From positions 1 to 36,174 of the forward strand of contig QLUB01000001.1 of assembly GCA_018725205.1 (NCBI GenBank): a stretch of DNA of 36,174 nucleotides, in the 5' to 3' direction. Under the pieces are notes generated by a model. It made no database searches. It was not told the DNA's origin and was given only the letters and a program-made list of their open reading frames with translations. Position 1 is the stretch's first letter. Every line of letters starts with the position of its first letter. This document shows positions 7,566 through 15,957 of this stretch, one piece after another. A program made the position numbers and the translations under genes. Source of the stretch: a candidate division NPL-UPA2 bacterium (GTDB lineage: Bacteria; Bacillota; UBA994).

Positions 7566-9599
7566 GTGCGTGCACTCCTGCGCTATACCGACGTGATCAT
7601 AGCCTCCCTAGTGGTTGGGATTATACTTATTATTATCATTCCGCTGCAGGCAGGCCTACTTGATTTCTTGCTCATTATTAACATTAGCATTAGTGTAATA
7701 ATCTTTCTCACCACCCTCTTTACCACAAATGTGCTTCAGCTCAGCGTTTTCCCCACGCTGCTCTTAATTACCACCCTCCTGCGACTGGCCCTAAATGTGG
7801 CCTCTACGCGCCTCATTCTCTCCGCCGGGGCGGCGGGGGCGGTGATCGCTGCCTTTGGCGACTTTGTGATAGGAGGAAACTACGTTGTCGGGATGGTTAT
7901 CTTCATCATTATCACCGTTATTCAATTCGTAGTTATTACTAATGGATCAGGCCGCGTGGCCGAGGTTGCCGCGCGCTTCACGCTTGACGCCATGCCCGGA
8001 AAGCAGATGGCGGTTGACGCTGACCTTAACTCGGGCCTGATTAACGAGGAGCAGGCACGCGAGCGGCGCAAAGGGCTGCAGCGCGAGGCAGACTTTTACG
8101 GGGCCATGGACGGCGCGAGTAAGTTTGTTAAGGGTGACGCCATCGCGGGCATTGTCATTACTTTGATTAACATTCTCGGCGGGCTAATCGTCGGCATGGT
8201 GCAGCTCGGCTGGCCATGGCAGCGCGCCGTTACCACTTATGTTTCGCTTACTGTAGGCGACGGACTGGTAAGCCAGCTTTCCGCGCTGCTTATCTCCACG
8301 GCTACAGGCATTCTGATTACGCGTGCGAACACCGACTATGGTTTTGGCACCGAGTTTTCCACTCAGCTCTTTGCGCGTTCCAAAGTAATTGGCCTGACTT
8401 CTGTGTTGCTGGCGGGTCTAGGCCTCGTACCCGCAATGCCGACTATTCCTTTCCTGGCAGTGGCAGGAGCTACTGGCTACTTAGCGTATGTCTTGCATGC
8501 GGAGGAGAGGGAAAAGGCAATACGCCCCGCACCCGCTGTACTTGCGCGACCTACTGAACCGGAGAACGTGTTGACACTACTCTCGCATGAGCAGTTAGAC
8601 ATGGAAATTGGCTTTGGGCTCGTTCGCCTCACCGACGGGAGCCACGGGGGTGACCTACTGGAACGCCTGGCAGCCGTACGGCGGCGCCTGATTACGGAGC
8701 GGGGCGTATTTATTCGACCTATTCGCATCCGAGATAACCTGCAGTTAAAACCCAACCAGTATGCCGTTAAAATCCGCGGCAATCAGGTAGCTGTGGGCGA
8801 ATTGCAACCAAACTCGCTATTGGCGATGGACTATGCGGGAGGTAAGATAGACGTACCCGGCATCGATACGAAAGAACCTACGTTTGGTCTCCCCGCCCGG
8901 TGGATTAGCGCGCAAGAACGCGAGAAGGCTGAGATTCTGGGTCTCACCGTGGTAGACTGCACGACTGTGCTCGTCACACATCTAAGTGAGGTCATTAAAC
9001 GGCACGCGCATGAGCTCTTGGGAAGGCAAGAGGTTAGAGAACTGCTGGACAAGGTAAAGGAGCTGAACCCCGCCGTGGTCGAGGAGTTAAGCACCGAGCA
9101 AGTGGCGTTAGGCGATGTGCAGAAGGTGCTGCAGGGCCTACTGCAGGAGGGGGTGGGCATTCGCGACATGGTGGGCATACTGGAGGCTATCGCGGACAAC
9201 GTGCGTACTTCCCGCGAGCCGGACTTTCTCTTAGAAAGCGTCCGGCACGCGTTAGCGCGCGCGATTAGTCATGCAGTCGCAGACAAAGGTGTTATCCACG
9301 TACTTACGCTCCATCCGCGCTTTGAACAGCATATGCTGGAGTCCGTGACAACGGCGGGCGGAGGACACGTAATTCTCGAGCCGAGCAAACTGCACCTCTT
9401 CTTTGAGCGCTTGGCCAAGCATCTAGAGCGGGTCAGCATTACAGACGGTCACCAGCCTGTTCTGCTTGTGCCGAGCAAGTTGAGGCTACCCCTGCGCAGG
9501 CTCACCCAGCGTCACTTCCCTACACTTACCATTTTATCTCCGAGCGAAATCAGCGCAGACGTAGAGGTTGAATCTTTGGGGGCGGTGGGGCTAGAGTGA
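7566..9599 (+). CDS. flhA: Flagellar export protein FlhA
   Basis: FlhA is the large export-gate protein that binds chaperone-substrate complexes and couples export to the proton gradient. The 677-residue product has an N-terminal half with about eight membrane segments and the FHIPEP-family region GRVAEVAARFTLDAMPGKQM (about 130-150), followed by NSGLINEEQARERRKGLQ. The C-terminal half (about 330-677) is the soluble ring domain. The GTG start lies directly after the flhB stop with AAAGGAGG 9 nt upstream. It ends in a GTGA overlap with flhF. Confidence 0.97.
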   Translation: MRALLRYTDVIIASLVVGIILIIIIPLQAGLLDFLLIINISISVIIFLTTLFTTNVLQLSVFPTLLLITTLLRLALNVASTRLILSAGAAGAVIAAFGDFVIGGNYVVGMVIFIIITVIQFVVITNGSGRVAEVAARFTLDAMPGKQMAVDADLNSGLINEEQARERRKGLQREADFYGAMDGASKFVKGDAIAGIVITLINILGGLIVGMVQLGWPWQRAVTTYVSLTVGDGLVSQLSALLISTATGILITRANTDYGFGTEFSTQLFARSKVIGLTSVLLAGLGLVPAMPTIPFLAVAGATGYLAYVLHAEEREKAIRPAPAVLARPTEPENVLTLLSHEQLDMEIGFGLVRLTDGSHGGDLLERLAAVRRRLITERGVFIRPIRIRDNLQLKPNQYAVKIRGNQVAVGELQPNSLLAMDYAGGKIDVPGIDTKEPTFGLPARWISAQEREKAEILGLTVVDCTTVLVTHLSEVIKRHAHELLGRQEVRELLDKVKELNPAVVEELSTEQVALGDVQKVLQGLLQEGVGIRDMVGILEAIADNVRTSREPDFLLESVRHALARAISHAVADKGVIHVLTLHPRFEQHMLESVTTAGGGHVILEPSKLHLFFERLAKHLERVSITDGHQPVLLVPSKLRLPLRRLTQRHFPTLTILSPSEISADVEVESLGAVGLE

Positions 9600-10636
9600 G
9601 GATCAAGAAGGTTGTCGCCAAAGACATGCAGGTTGCATTGCACATGCTACGCAAGGAGTTAGGCTCGGAAGCCGTGATTGTCAGTTCGCGCACAGTGAGG
9701 GAGCCCGGTATCCTAGGGTGGTTTCGGCCTGCCAAAGTGGAAGTGACTGCTGCTGTGGAGCGTGTAACGGAGGCCCGCCTAGAGCCGGATGATGCTCTGC
9801 GCAGTGAGCTCATGGAAATTAAAGCAATGCTTGGCACCATGGGCGCTGCTTCCATCAAGGCGTCCCCTAAGGGGGTGCCCCCCGCGCGGTGGGCGGAACG
9901 CTTCCGACTTGCTGACCTTAGTCCGGAGGTGATGGCTATACTTAGCGAGCAGCTCGGGACGGGAGATAAAACGGCAGATGAGGAAAAACGGGTGCTTGAA
10001 CGCCTCGCCAAGTGCTTTTCGCCGTATGAACGCCCCAAGGGTAAACGGAAACGTATTCAGGCTTTTGTAGGGCCGACAGGCGTAGGCAAGACGACGACTA
10101 TCGCCAAGCTTGCCGCACAGCAGGCGCTGCAGGAGCAGAAGAAAGTCGCCCTGATTACCATAGACACGTTTCGCATCGGAGCAGTAGAGCAATTGAGAAT
10201 TTACGGGGACATCATCGGCGTGCCGGTGGCGGTGGTCGGTGCTCCGTCTGAGCTTACTGACGCGCTAACGGAGTTTAAGAGCAAAGATGCGATCTTCATC
10301 GACACTACGGGCCGATCCGCGCGTAAGCCCCTGCATGTTTCCGAGATGCGCGCCTATTTCGACGGCCTTTCCGATTTAGAGAAGTACTTAGTGCTCAGTT
10401 CCACCACGAAGAGCCGAGATTTGCTGAGCATATATAAGGCTTACTGCGAACTAGGTCTGGCGGCTACCATCTTCACTAAGTGTGACGAGACAGAAAGTCT
10501 AGGCGGCATAGTGGATTTGTGTTATCGCACTTCGATTCCGGTTGCTTACCTCACTAACGGTCAAAATGTACCGGAGGACATTCGGGAAGCCCATCCACAA
10601 GAACTGGCGCGTTTAGTCTTGGGGGTGAACGTATGA
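9596..10636 (+). CDS. flhF: Flagellar placement SRP-type GTPase FlhF
   Basis: FlhF is a signal-recognition-particle-family GTPase that fixes the number and position of flagella, usually with FlhG. The 346-residue protein has a short basic N-terminal domain (RIKKVVAKDMQVALHMLRKE), a linker, and the NG GTPase domain. Motifs are FVGPTGVGKTTTIAKLAA (P-loop near 159), ITIDTFRIGAVEQL, IDTTGRS (G3), FTKCDETESLGG (G4) and a final GQNVPEDI. These are the FlhF variants of the SRP G motifs, and the DTTGRS form separates it from FtsY/Ffh. The GTG start overlaps flhA and its stop overlaps flhG as ATGA. Confidence 0.95.
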   Translation: MRIKKVVAKDMQVALHMLRKELGSEAVIVSSRTVREPGILGWFRPAKVEVTAAVERVTEARLEPDDALRSELMEIKAMLGTMGAASIKASPKGVPPARWAERFRLADLSPEVMAILSEQLGTGDKTADEEKRVLERLAKCFSPYERPKGKRKRIQAFVGPTGVGKTTTIAKLAAQQALQEQKKVALITIDTFRIGAVEQLRIYGDIIGVPVAVVGAPSELTDALTEFKSKDAIFIDTTGRSARKPLHVSEMRAYFDGLSDLEKYLVLSSTTKSRDLLSIYKAYCELGLAATIFTKCDETESLGGIVDLCYRTSIPVAYLTNGQNVPEDIREAHPQELARLVLGVNV

Positions 10637-11493
10637 AGTGGGATCAAGCGCACTTGCTGCGCCAACTCGTCGGTAAGGCTGCCCCGCGCCAGCGAGCGAG
10701 GGTTATTACCATCGTCAGCGGTAAAGGTGGGGTTGGCAAAACTAATCTGGTAGTTAATCTGGGGATTGCGCTGTCCAGAAACGGCAAAACAACTACCATA
10801 GTCGATGCAGACCTAGGATTGGCCAACGTCGACGTGGTGCTTGGACAGTACTTTGAGCATGACCTCGAGCATGTCATCAAGGGGGAAAAACGCCTAGAGG
10901 AGATCATTGGTTTTGGTCCTTATGGGCTGCGCATCGTCCCGTCTGCTTCGGGCGTGCAGGAAATGGCAAACATGAGCCCGGAGGAACGAGAGCGGCTCAT
11001 TACGGAACTAGCGACGCTTGAGTACAACACGGATTTCCTTATCTTTGATACAGGAGCCGGTATCTCCCGCAATGTCCTCGCTTTCGCTAACCTTGCCGAT
11101 GAGGTTGTCGTGGTGGTAACACCCGAACCTACTTCTATTGCCGATGCGTATGCTTTGGTCAAGCTCCTAGTTACCACGCGCGCAGCAAGCAGTATTGCCT
11201 TAGTAGTAAACCGTTCGCTGAGTATCGAGGATGGCAGAACCACTGGGGAGCGCTTTATGACGCTGGCTGAGCGTTTTCTCCGTCACAAAGTGCGGCTGAT
11301 TGGAGTAGTTTCGGATGATGTCTTAGTTAGCCAAGCGGTACGCAGACAGCATCCATTTGTCTTGAGCCATCCTGAGAGCACACCTAGCAGGCAAATTGAG
11401 GCTATCGCCCGTACCCTAGCCGGAGAGACGGTTTCGCCGGTTGCGGAACGGGGTTTGTTGCTTGGACTGAAGCGGCTTTTTGGGGGGAGATGA
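10633..11493 (+). CDS. flhG: MinD/ParA-type ATPase FlhG (YlxH)
   Basis: FlhG (YlxH) is the partner ATPase that controls flagellar number or pattern and can activate FlhF GTPase. The 286-residue product has the deviant Walker A SGKGGVGKTN at residues 29-38, the VDADLGLANVDVVLG switch I region, and DTGAGIS as switch II, all as in MinD-type ATPases. The N-terminal 23 residues (MKWDQAHLLRQLVGK) are the short polar extension where FlhG carries its FlhF-activating helix; a Gln/Leu/Arg pattern is visible. The ATGA overlap with flhF fits a functional pair. Confidence 0.94.
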   Translation: MKWDQAHLLRQLVGKAAPRQRARVITIVSGKGGVGKTNLVVNLGIALSRNGKTTTIVDADLGLANVDVVLGQYFEHDLEHVIKGEKRLEEIIGFGPYGLRIVPSASGVQEMANMSPEERERLITELATLEYNTDFLIFDTGAGISRNVLAFANLADEVVVVVTPEPTSIADAYALVKLLVTTRAASSIALVVNRSLSIEDGRTTGERFMTLAERFLRHKVRLIGVVSDDVLVSQAVRRQHPFVLSHPESTPSRQIEAIARTLAGETVSPVAERGLLLGLKRLFGGR

Positions 11494-11494
11494 T

Positions 11495-12139
11495 ATGGCT
11501 GTACCTAGGCTCCGGATCGGTCTCAAGCTAGAGGTTTGGCGGGAAGACAGCACTGTTACGTGGATTACACGCATCGAGGAAGTTCATGCGGAGAGTTTCG
11601 CTGTCTCTTCGTTCTTTGCTGGGGCAGAAGTGCAGGTGCTGCGTCCGGACGATGAGGTGAAGTGCCTGCTAACCGACAAAGAGACACAAGCGCAATACGG
11701 CTTTACGGCCCAAGTTATCCGGCGAGAAGTGAAGAGCGTGCCGCTGTATTACCTCTCCCGTCCTAAGAGCTTCGTGAGGATTCAAAGGCGCGCCTTTGTG
11801 CGGTTGCCGGTCTTAGTTCCTCAGTTGTTTAGGGCCTCTGAAGAAAGTGCTTGGCACAAGGGCTATTTGCTTGACTTAAGCGGGGGAGGCGCAAGAATTT
11901 CACATAAGTCTCCGCTCAACGTGGGGGAGCAGCTTTACCTGCAATTTACACTGCGTAAAGAAGATGGCGTACTTTTAGTACCGGGGAAAGTAGTACGTGT
12001 ACAGCGGACATCTGAAGCTGACCCAACGACTTTTCACAGCGGCATTCGGTTTGGGGCACTGCCGGAAACGACGCAAGACCTAATTGTAGGGTACGTCTTT
12101 GAACGCATGTTGGCAGGGCGTCGAAAGCTAGAGGTATAG
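11495..12139 (+). CDS. YcgR-like PilZ domain protein, c-di-GMP receptor acting on the flagellar motor
   Basis: This resembles YcgR/YpfA-type flagellar brake proteins, which bind cyclic di-GMP and slow or bias the motor. Residues 1-90 match the beta-rich YcgR N-terminal domain. Residues 95-205 form a PilZ domain with both ligand motifs intact: Arg99-x3-Arg103 in RRAFVR and Asp127-x-Ser129-x2-Gly132 in DLSGGG. The ATG at 11495 has GGGGGGAG 6 nt upstream. An earlier TTG at 11480 would place the RBS inside the gene. Its location between flhG and the sigma-28 gene makes c-di-GMP input into motility the likely role; the exact partner is not shown by the sequence. Confidence 0.88.
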   Translation: MAVPRLRIGLKLEVWREDSTVTWITRIEEVHAESFAVSSFFAGAEVQVLRPDDEVKCLLTDKETQAQYGFTAQVIRREVKSVPLYYLSRPKSFVRIQRRAFVRLPVLVPQLFRASEESAWHKGYLLDLSGGGARISHKSPLNVGEQLYLQFTLRKEDGVLLVPGKVVRVQRTSEADPTTFHSGIRFGALPETTQDLIVGYVFERMLAGRRKLEV

Positions 12140-12140
12140 C

Positions 12141-12857
12141 ATGGACAGAGACGAGCTAGTTCTCTCCTACCTGCCTTTGGTGCGGCGGATTGCGGGGCGC
12201 ATCTATATTCCGTCGCCAGAGGTCTTAGACCGGGAAGACCTTGTCGCGCACGGTGTCATTGGGCTCTTAGAGGCTGCCGAGAAGTTTGACCCCGCCCGGG
12301 AAACAAGCTTTGCCAGTTTCGCCTATCGGCGCATTCGGGGTGCCATGCTCGACTCTATTCGTGGCCTCAGCTTCAGCCCGCGTATGGTGAACGATCGCAT
12401 CAGCCAGTACCGCGAGGCCGAAGAGAGGCTGCTTGCTCTGGGAGAGGACGTCACAACAGAGCGTATGGCAGCAGAACTCAGCCTGTCGGTCTCCCAGATA
12501 CACGCGCTCCTTGCACACATGGCCCTGCGCTGCGTAGTTTCATTGGACCGCGTACTGTTTTCGGCCGACGGGGAAGAGCTGCAGGTAGCGCAAGTGGTGG
12601 GTTCTGCCGGCAGTCCTGATCCGGCGCGAGTGGCTGAAGAGAGTGAGTTGATGCAAGCCCTGGCGACAGCGCTCTTGCATCTGCCCCCGCGCGACCGCGA
12701 AATGCTGGCGCTCTACTACGTAGAAGAACTGACATTGAAGGAAATTGCCTGTGTCTTTGGTGTAACCGAAGGAAGAGTATCACAATTGCATAGTCGAGCC
12801 ATCGAATCATTGCGCCAGAATCTACGCCCTATGCGTCACGAAGGGGTGAAGCTGTGA
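12141..12857 (+). CDS. fliA: Flagellar sigma factor sigma-28 (FliA/SigD)
   Basis: This is the RNA polymerase sigma factor for late flagellar and chemotaxis genes. The 238-residue length is right for the FliA/WhiG/SigD group. Region 2 covers about 8-75 (YLPLVRRIAGRIY, REDLVAHGVIGLLEAAEKFD, FASFAYRRIRGAMLDSIR). Region 3 lies around 80-130 (SFSPRMVNDRISQYREAEE). Region 4 lies at about 175-232 with the helix-turn-helix LTLKEIACVFGVTEGRVSQLHSRAI. It starts 1 nt after the PilZ gene and overlaps the next gene by GTGA. Encoding sigma-28 mid-operon ties late-gene expression to hook/gate synthesis; the anti-sigma gene flgM is not in this window. Confidence 0.95.
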   Translation: MDRDELVLSYLPLVRRIAGRIYIPSPEVLDREDLVAHGVIGLLEAAEKFDPARETSFASFAYRRIRGAMLDSIRGLSFSPRMVNDRISQYREAEERLLALGEDVTTERMAAELSLSVSQIHALLAHMALRCVVSLDRVLFSADGEELQVAQVVGSAGSPDPARVAEESELMQALATALLHLPPRDREMLALYYVEELTLKEIACVFGVTEGRVSQLHSRAIESLRQNLRPMRHEGVKL

Positions 12858-13189
12858 ATCTAGTGTTTTTTCTTGTGGGTGTTGTAACCGGCGGGGTGGT
12901 CTGCTATCTTTACTTGCAGAGTAGCAGACCAGCTGGGGCGGATGAACCACTCGCATTTAGGGTTCAGGCGCTGGAAGAGCAGTTAGCTGCCTTAGCCGCA
13001 GAGAGGACGAACGCGGGCAGTGCGCCGATGCGCAGTCCCCGCGCACGAAAAGTAAGCACTCCCACCGGCAAACAGGAGCGGGTGCTAGCTCTCTATCGCG
13101 AGGGCCTAGAGTGCGCGCAAATCGCCCAAGCAACAGGGGTGCCGCTTGGACAAGTTGAACTGCTGACACGTCTACACGGAAAGGAGTGA
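12854..13189 (+). CDS. Small membrane-anchored protein, SwrB-like / DUF6115-type
   Basis: The 111-residue product has an N-terminal membrane segment (about 2-22), a coiled-coil stretch (about 34-52, RVQALEEQLAALAAERT), a basic Ser/Pro linker, and a C-terminal helix-turn-helix-like element (VLALYREGLECAQIAQATGV, then LGQVELLTRL). This layout and the place directly after sigD match SwrB of Bacillus subtilis, which promotes assembly of the export gate, and related DUF6115 proteins. Assignment is by architecture and position. The C-terminal element may be a protein-interaction module, since the protein is membrane tethered. The start is GTG in a GTGA overlap. Confidence 0.6.
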   Translation: MNLVFFLVGVVTGGVVCYLYLQSSRPAGADEPLAFRVQALEEQLAALAAERTNAGSAPMRSPRARKVSTPTGKQERVLALYREGLECAQIAQATGVPLGQVELLTRLHGKE

Positions 13190-13195
13190 ACCAGT

Positions 13196-13936
13196 ATGCT
13201 ACGTGGGCTCTATCAGGCTACTTCCGCAATGGTTATCGCCAAGACACGGCAGGAAATGATCAGCGGTAATATCGCGAACGCGGAGACGCCTGGATTCAAG
13301 CGCGATGATGTCGCCGAGGAAGTGTTTTCGGAGGCCATGTGGGTGGCGGAACTAGCGGGGCGCACTAGGCGGCTCGGTACAACCCTGACGCGCACTGCTC
13401 TTAGCGCCTCGGTTACAGACCATCGTCAGGGCCAGCTAGTGGAGTCACACTCGCCATATCACCTAGCCTTAAGTGGACAAGGTTTCTTTGCTGTGCAGAC
13501 GCCTCTGGGTGTACGCTACACGCGTGCAGGTGACTTTCGACTAGATGCTCAGGGTCATGTTGTGGACGCGCGTGGCGGGCGGCTGCTACTTAGCGACAGA
13601 ACGCCCCTAGATGCTCGGGGTAGGCAACTTAAGATTCTGCCAAGTGGCGAAGTGTTGCTTGACGATACTCCCGCAGGGCAGCTCCTTCTCGTTGACTTTG
13701 CTGACTTAAGCGGCTTAACTCGAGATGCCAATGGGCAGTTTCAGGGCGACGGCCTGATTGCCGTTGTCAGCCAAAGCAGGGTGCACCAATTTATGCTGGA
13801 ACAGTCTAATGTTGACATTGGGGAGGAAATAGTGGACATGCTCCTCACGAACCGCATTTTTCAGAGCGCGCAAAGGATAGTCGCGACTTACGACCAACTG
13901 ATGGAGCGGGCAAAAGAAATCGGCAGCGTCCGGTAG
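13196..13936 (+). CDS. flgF: Flagellar basal-body rod protein, FlgF/FlhO type
   Basis: This is one of the rod proteins that form the driveshaft between the MS ring and hook. The 246-residue product begins with the rod/hook signature (SAMVIAKTRQEMISGNIANAETPGFKR split over residues 10-36). It contains the FlgEFG middle motif SGQGFFAVQTPLGVRYTRAGDF and ends with the C-terminal helix EQSNVDIGEEIVDMLLTNRIFQSAQ. It has a good AAAGGAGTGA RBS. It sits upstream of a paralogous gene, so the pair corresponds to flhO-flhP / flgF-flgG in other Bacillota. Which is FlgF and which FlgG is assigned by order only. Confidence 0.87.
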   Translation: MLRGLYQATSAMVIAKTRQEMISGNIANAETPGFKRDDVAEEVFSEAMWVAELAGRTRRLGTTLTRTALSASVTDHRQGQLVESHSPYHLALSGQGFFAVQTPLGVRYTRAGDFRLDAQGHVVDARGGRLLLSDRTPLDARGRQLKILPSGEVLLDDTPAGQLLLVDFADLSGLTRDANGQFQGDGLIAVVSQSRVHQFMLEQSNVDIGEEIVDMLLTNRIFQSAQRIVATYDQLMERAKEIGSVR

Positions 13937-13947
13937 GGAGGTGAATT

Positions 13948-14691
13948 ATGCTGCAGAGCATAAGGCGTAGTGTCAGTGGTCTTGTAGCGCAAATGAACCG
14001 GCTGACCTCAATTAGCAGTAACATTGCCAATGCGAAAACCGCCGGACACAAACGTCAAAGCGGCACTTTCAGCGAATTGCTGGTGCAGGCGTTTGATGAA
14101 AGGAATGTCCCGCTTTTGAGTCCCCAAGGTAGGTTTGTGCACGGTGTAGAGTACAGGCCGGAGACTGTTTTTTCGCAGGGAGACCTAGTGCCGACAGGGC
14201 GGGCCTTAGATATTGCCTTGGATGGCAGTGGCTTTATGGAACTATCTGATGCGCGGGGGCAGCCTGTTTTTGTGCGCGGGGGCAGCTTCTCGCTTGACGC
14301 CGGAGGGCGGCTGGTGCATTCCTCAGGCGCTGCGGTGCCGGGGGTAACCATCCCAGTCGAAGCACAGGTGATTGACATAGATTCTCAGGGAGTAATAACG
14401 TATGCCGTGGATGGAGCGGTCAATGTGGGTGGAGAGCTCCGTGTTGTATCGTTTGTTAACCCCGCAGGACTAAATCACTTAGGTCAGCTTGTATTTGCGC
14501 GAGGAGCAAACTCAGGTGAGGCGACAGCCGACTCGTCTGTGGTGAAGCAGGGGTTCCTTGAGTCTAGTAACGTTTCGTTGCTGCATGAGATGACAGAGCT
14601 CGTGAGAGCACAGCGGATGTACCAAACAAATGCTGCCGCCGTGCGAACCCTTGACGAGATGTGGGAGAGAAGTACCGACTTGCGGAGATAG
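13948..14691 (+). CDS. flgG: Flagellar basal-body rod protein, FlgG/FlhP type
   Basis: This is the second rod-type protein of the pair, 247 residues. The N-terminal signature is partly degenerate (SSNIANAKTAGHKRQ, with His in place of the usual Phe of GFK). The middle DIALDGSGFMELSDARG motif and the C-terminal ESSNVSLLHEMTELVRAQRMYQTNA helix are clear. The strong RBS AGGGAGGTGA lies 5-14 nt upstream. It could also be called FlhP. It probably builds the distal rod above the preceding gene's product. Confidence 0.86.
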   Translation: MLQSIRRSVSGLVAQMNRLTSISSNIANAKTAGHKRQSGTFSELLVQAFDERNVPLLSPQGRFVHGVEYRPETVFSQGDLVPTGRALDIALDGSGFMELSDARGQPVFVRGGSFSLDAGGRLVHSSGAAVPGVTIPVEAQVIDIDSQGVITYAVDGAVNVGGELRVVSFVNPAGLNHLGQLVFARGANSGEATADSSVVKQGFLESSNVSLLHEMTELVRAQRMYQTNAAAVRTLDEMWERSTDLRR

Positions 14692-14706
14692 CTGGGAGGA
14701 TCGTGG

Positions 14707-15180
14707 ATGGAGTGTCCCGTAGGGATAGGTGAGTTTAGGGTGGCGGCTGCCCCCGGAATTCTCGTCACGCGCGGCTTAGGCTCGTGCGTGGGCGTAATAC
14801 TGTATGATGCTGACGTACGACTAGGTGGGTTAGCCCACATCATGCTTCCAAACAGCCGAGACTTCCTTAGCTTCAATAACCCATATAAGTTTGCTGACCT
14901 AGCAATACCTGCTATAATTGCCGAAATGCGCACGCGGGGAGCTAGGATGCTCAAAGCTCGACTAGTTGGCGGAGCACGCATGTTTGCCAATGGCGTGACA
15001 CGCGCCGGATTTGACATCGGAGATCGCAACGCGGTGCAAGCAAAACTGATGCTTGGTGCGTTGGCTGTGCCTGTGGTGGGTGAAGACTTAGGTGGGAGTG
15101 TTGGGCGCACGGTGCTGCTGGACATTGCTCTAGGTAGGGTTACAGTTCGCACAGTCGGCCACGGGGCGAAAATACTATGA
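14707..15180 (+). CDS. cheD: Chemoreceptor glutamine deamidase CheD
   Basis: CheD deamidates specific glutamines in methyl-accepting receptors and, by binding CheC, stimulates CheC phosphatase in adaptation. The 157-residue product has the whole active-site set in order: Thr21, Cys27 (LGSCVGV) and His44 (GGLAHIMLP), the same positions as in well-studied CheD proteins. This supports the ATG at 14707. GGARMF and FDIGDRNA are further family motifs. GGGAGGAT lies upstream. It sits with cheR and cheC, forming an adaptation module without cheB. Confidence 0.95.
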   Translation: MECPVGIGEFRVAAAPGILVTRGLGSCVGVILYDADVRLGGLAHIMLPNSRDFLSFNNPYKFADLAIPAIIAEMRTRGARMLKARLVGGARMFANGVTRAGFDIGDRNAVQAKLMLGALAVPVVGEDLGGSVGRTVLLDIALGRVTVRTVGHGAKIL

Positions 15181-15956
15181 CCGAACAAGGCTTTGCTCGC
15201 TTTGCACAACAACTGAAGCATGAACATGGCCTAGACCTCTCCTTATATAAAGAGGCACAGATAAAGCGCAGGTTGTTAAGTTACATGCAGCGCTACTCCG
15301 TTGCCGACTACGGCGGATTAACGCACTACATATCGTCTGCTGAGAAGCGGAGTCACCTCGTGGACTACCTCGACATTAATGTCTCAGAGTTCTTCCGCAA
15401 TCCTGAGCTCTTTGTATATTTAGAGCAGGAGGTGTTTCGTCGCCTAACGGCGAAACAAAAGAGCTTGAGAGTATGGAGCGCAGGCTGTTCCATTGGCGCA
15501 GAGCCGTATTCGCTGGCCATCGCCCTTGCGGAGGCGCGAATTGCGCTCTCACGCGGCATATGGGGCACTGACCTAGACGCGGGGGCCCTACACCAAGCCG
15601 CACACGGTCTGTATAACGTGGCTGATGTCCGAAATGTGGGGGACAGCCGGCGGGAGCGCTACTTTGACTTGGAAAACGGGAACTTCAGGGTTAAGCAACT
15701 CCTGAAGTCAATGATTGAATTCCAGCGCCATGACTTGCTCTGCGACCCGATACCACATCGTTTCGACTTAGTTGTTTGCCGCAACGTAGCCATATATTTT
15801 ACTGAAGAGGCCAAGTTAGCGATGTTAAAGCGTTTCTCCGATTGCTTGCTGCCCGGGGGAGTGCTGTTCACCGGAGCCACAGAGAGCTATCCTACACACC
15901 ATACCTTTGGGTTTAGGCGAATTCACAGCTGTTTTTATGAGAAAGTAGGTGATTAG
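15177..15956 (+). CDS. cheR: Chemotaxis protein methyltransferase CheR
   Basis: CheR transfers methyl groups from S-adenosylmethionine to receptor glutamates. The 259-residue product has the N-terminal helical CheR domain (about 1-75, with KEAQIKRRLLSYMQR and NVSEFFRNPE). The SAM-binding Rossmann domain follows: VWSAGCSIGAEPYSLAIAL near 100, GTDLDAGALHQA near 130, FDLVVCRNVAIYF near 200. ATGA overlap couples it to cheD. Its last codons contain the unusually complete RBS of cheC. No cheB methylesterase gene is present in the window. Confidence 0.95.
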   Translation: MTEQGFARFAQQLKHEHGLDLSLYKEAQIKRRLLSYMQRYSVADYGGLTHYISSAEKRSHLVDYLDINVSEFFRNPELFVYLEQEVFRRLTAKQKSLRVWSAGCSIGAEPYSLAIALAEARIALSRGIWGTDLDAGALHQAAHGLYNVADVRNVGDSRRERYFDLENGNFRVKQLLKSMIEFQRHDLLCDPIPHRFDLVVCRNVAIYFTEEAKLAMLKRFSDCLLPGGVLFTGATESYPTHHTFGFRRIHSCFYEKVGD

Positions 15957-15957
15957 T

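Noticed and set aside
9596..10636. FtsY or Ffh instead of FlhF
   Set aside because: The FlhF-type N-terminus, the DTTGRS motif and its position between flhA and flhG favour FlhF.
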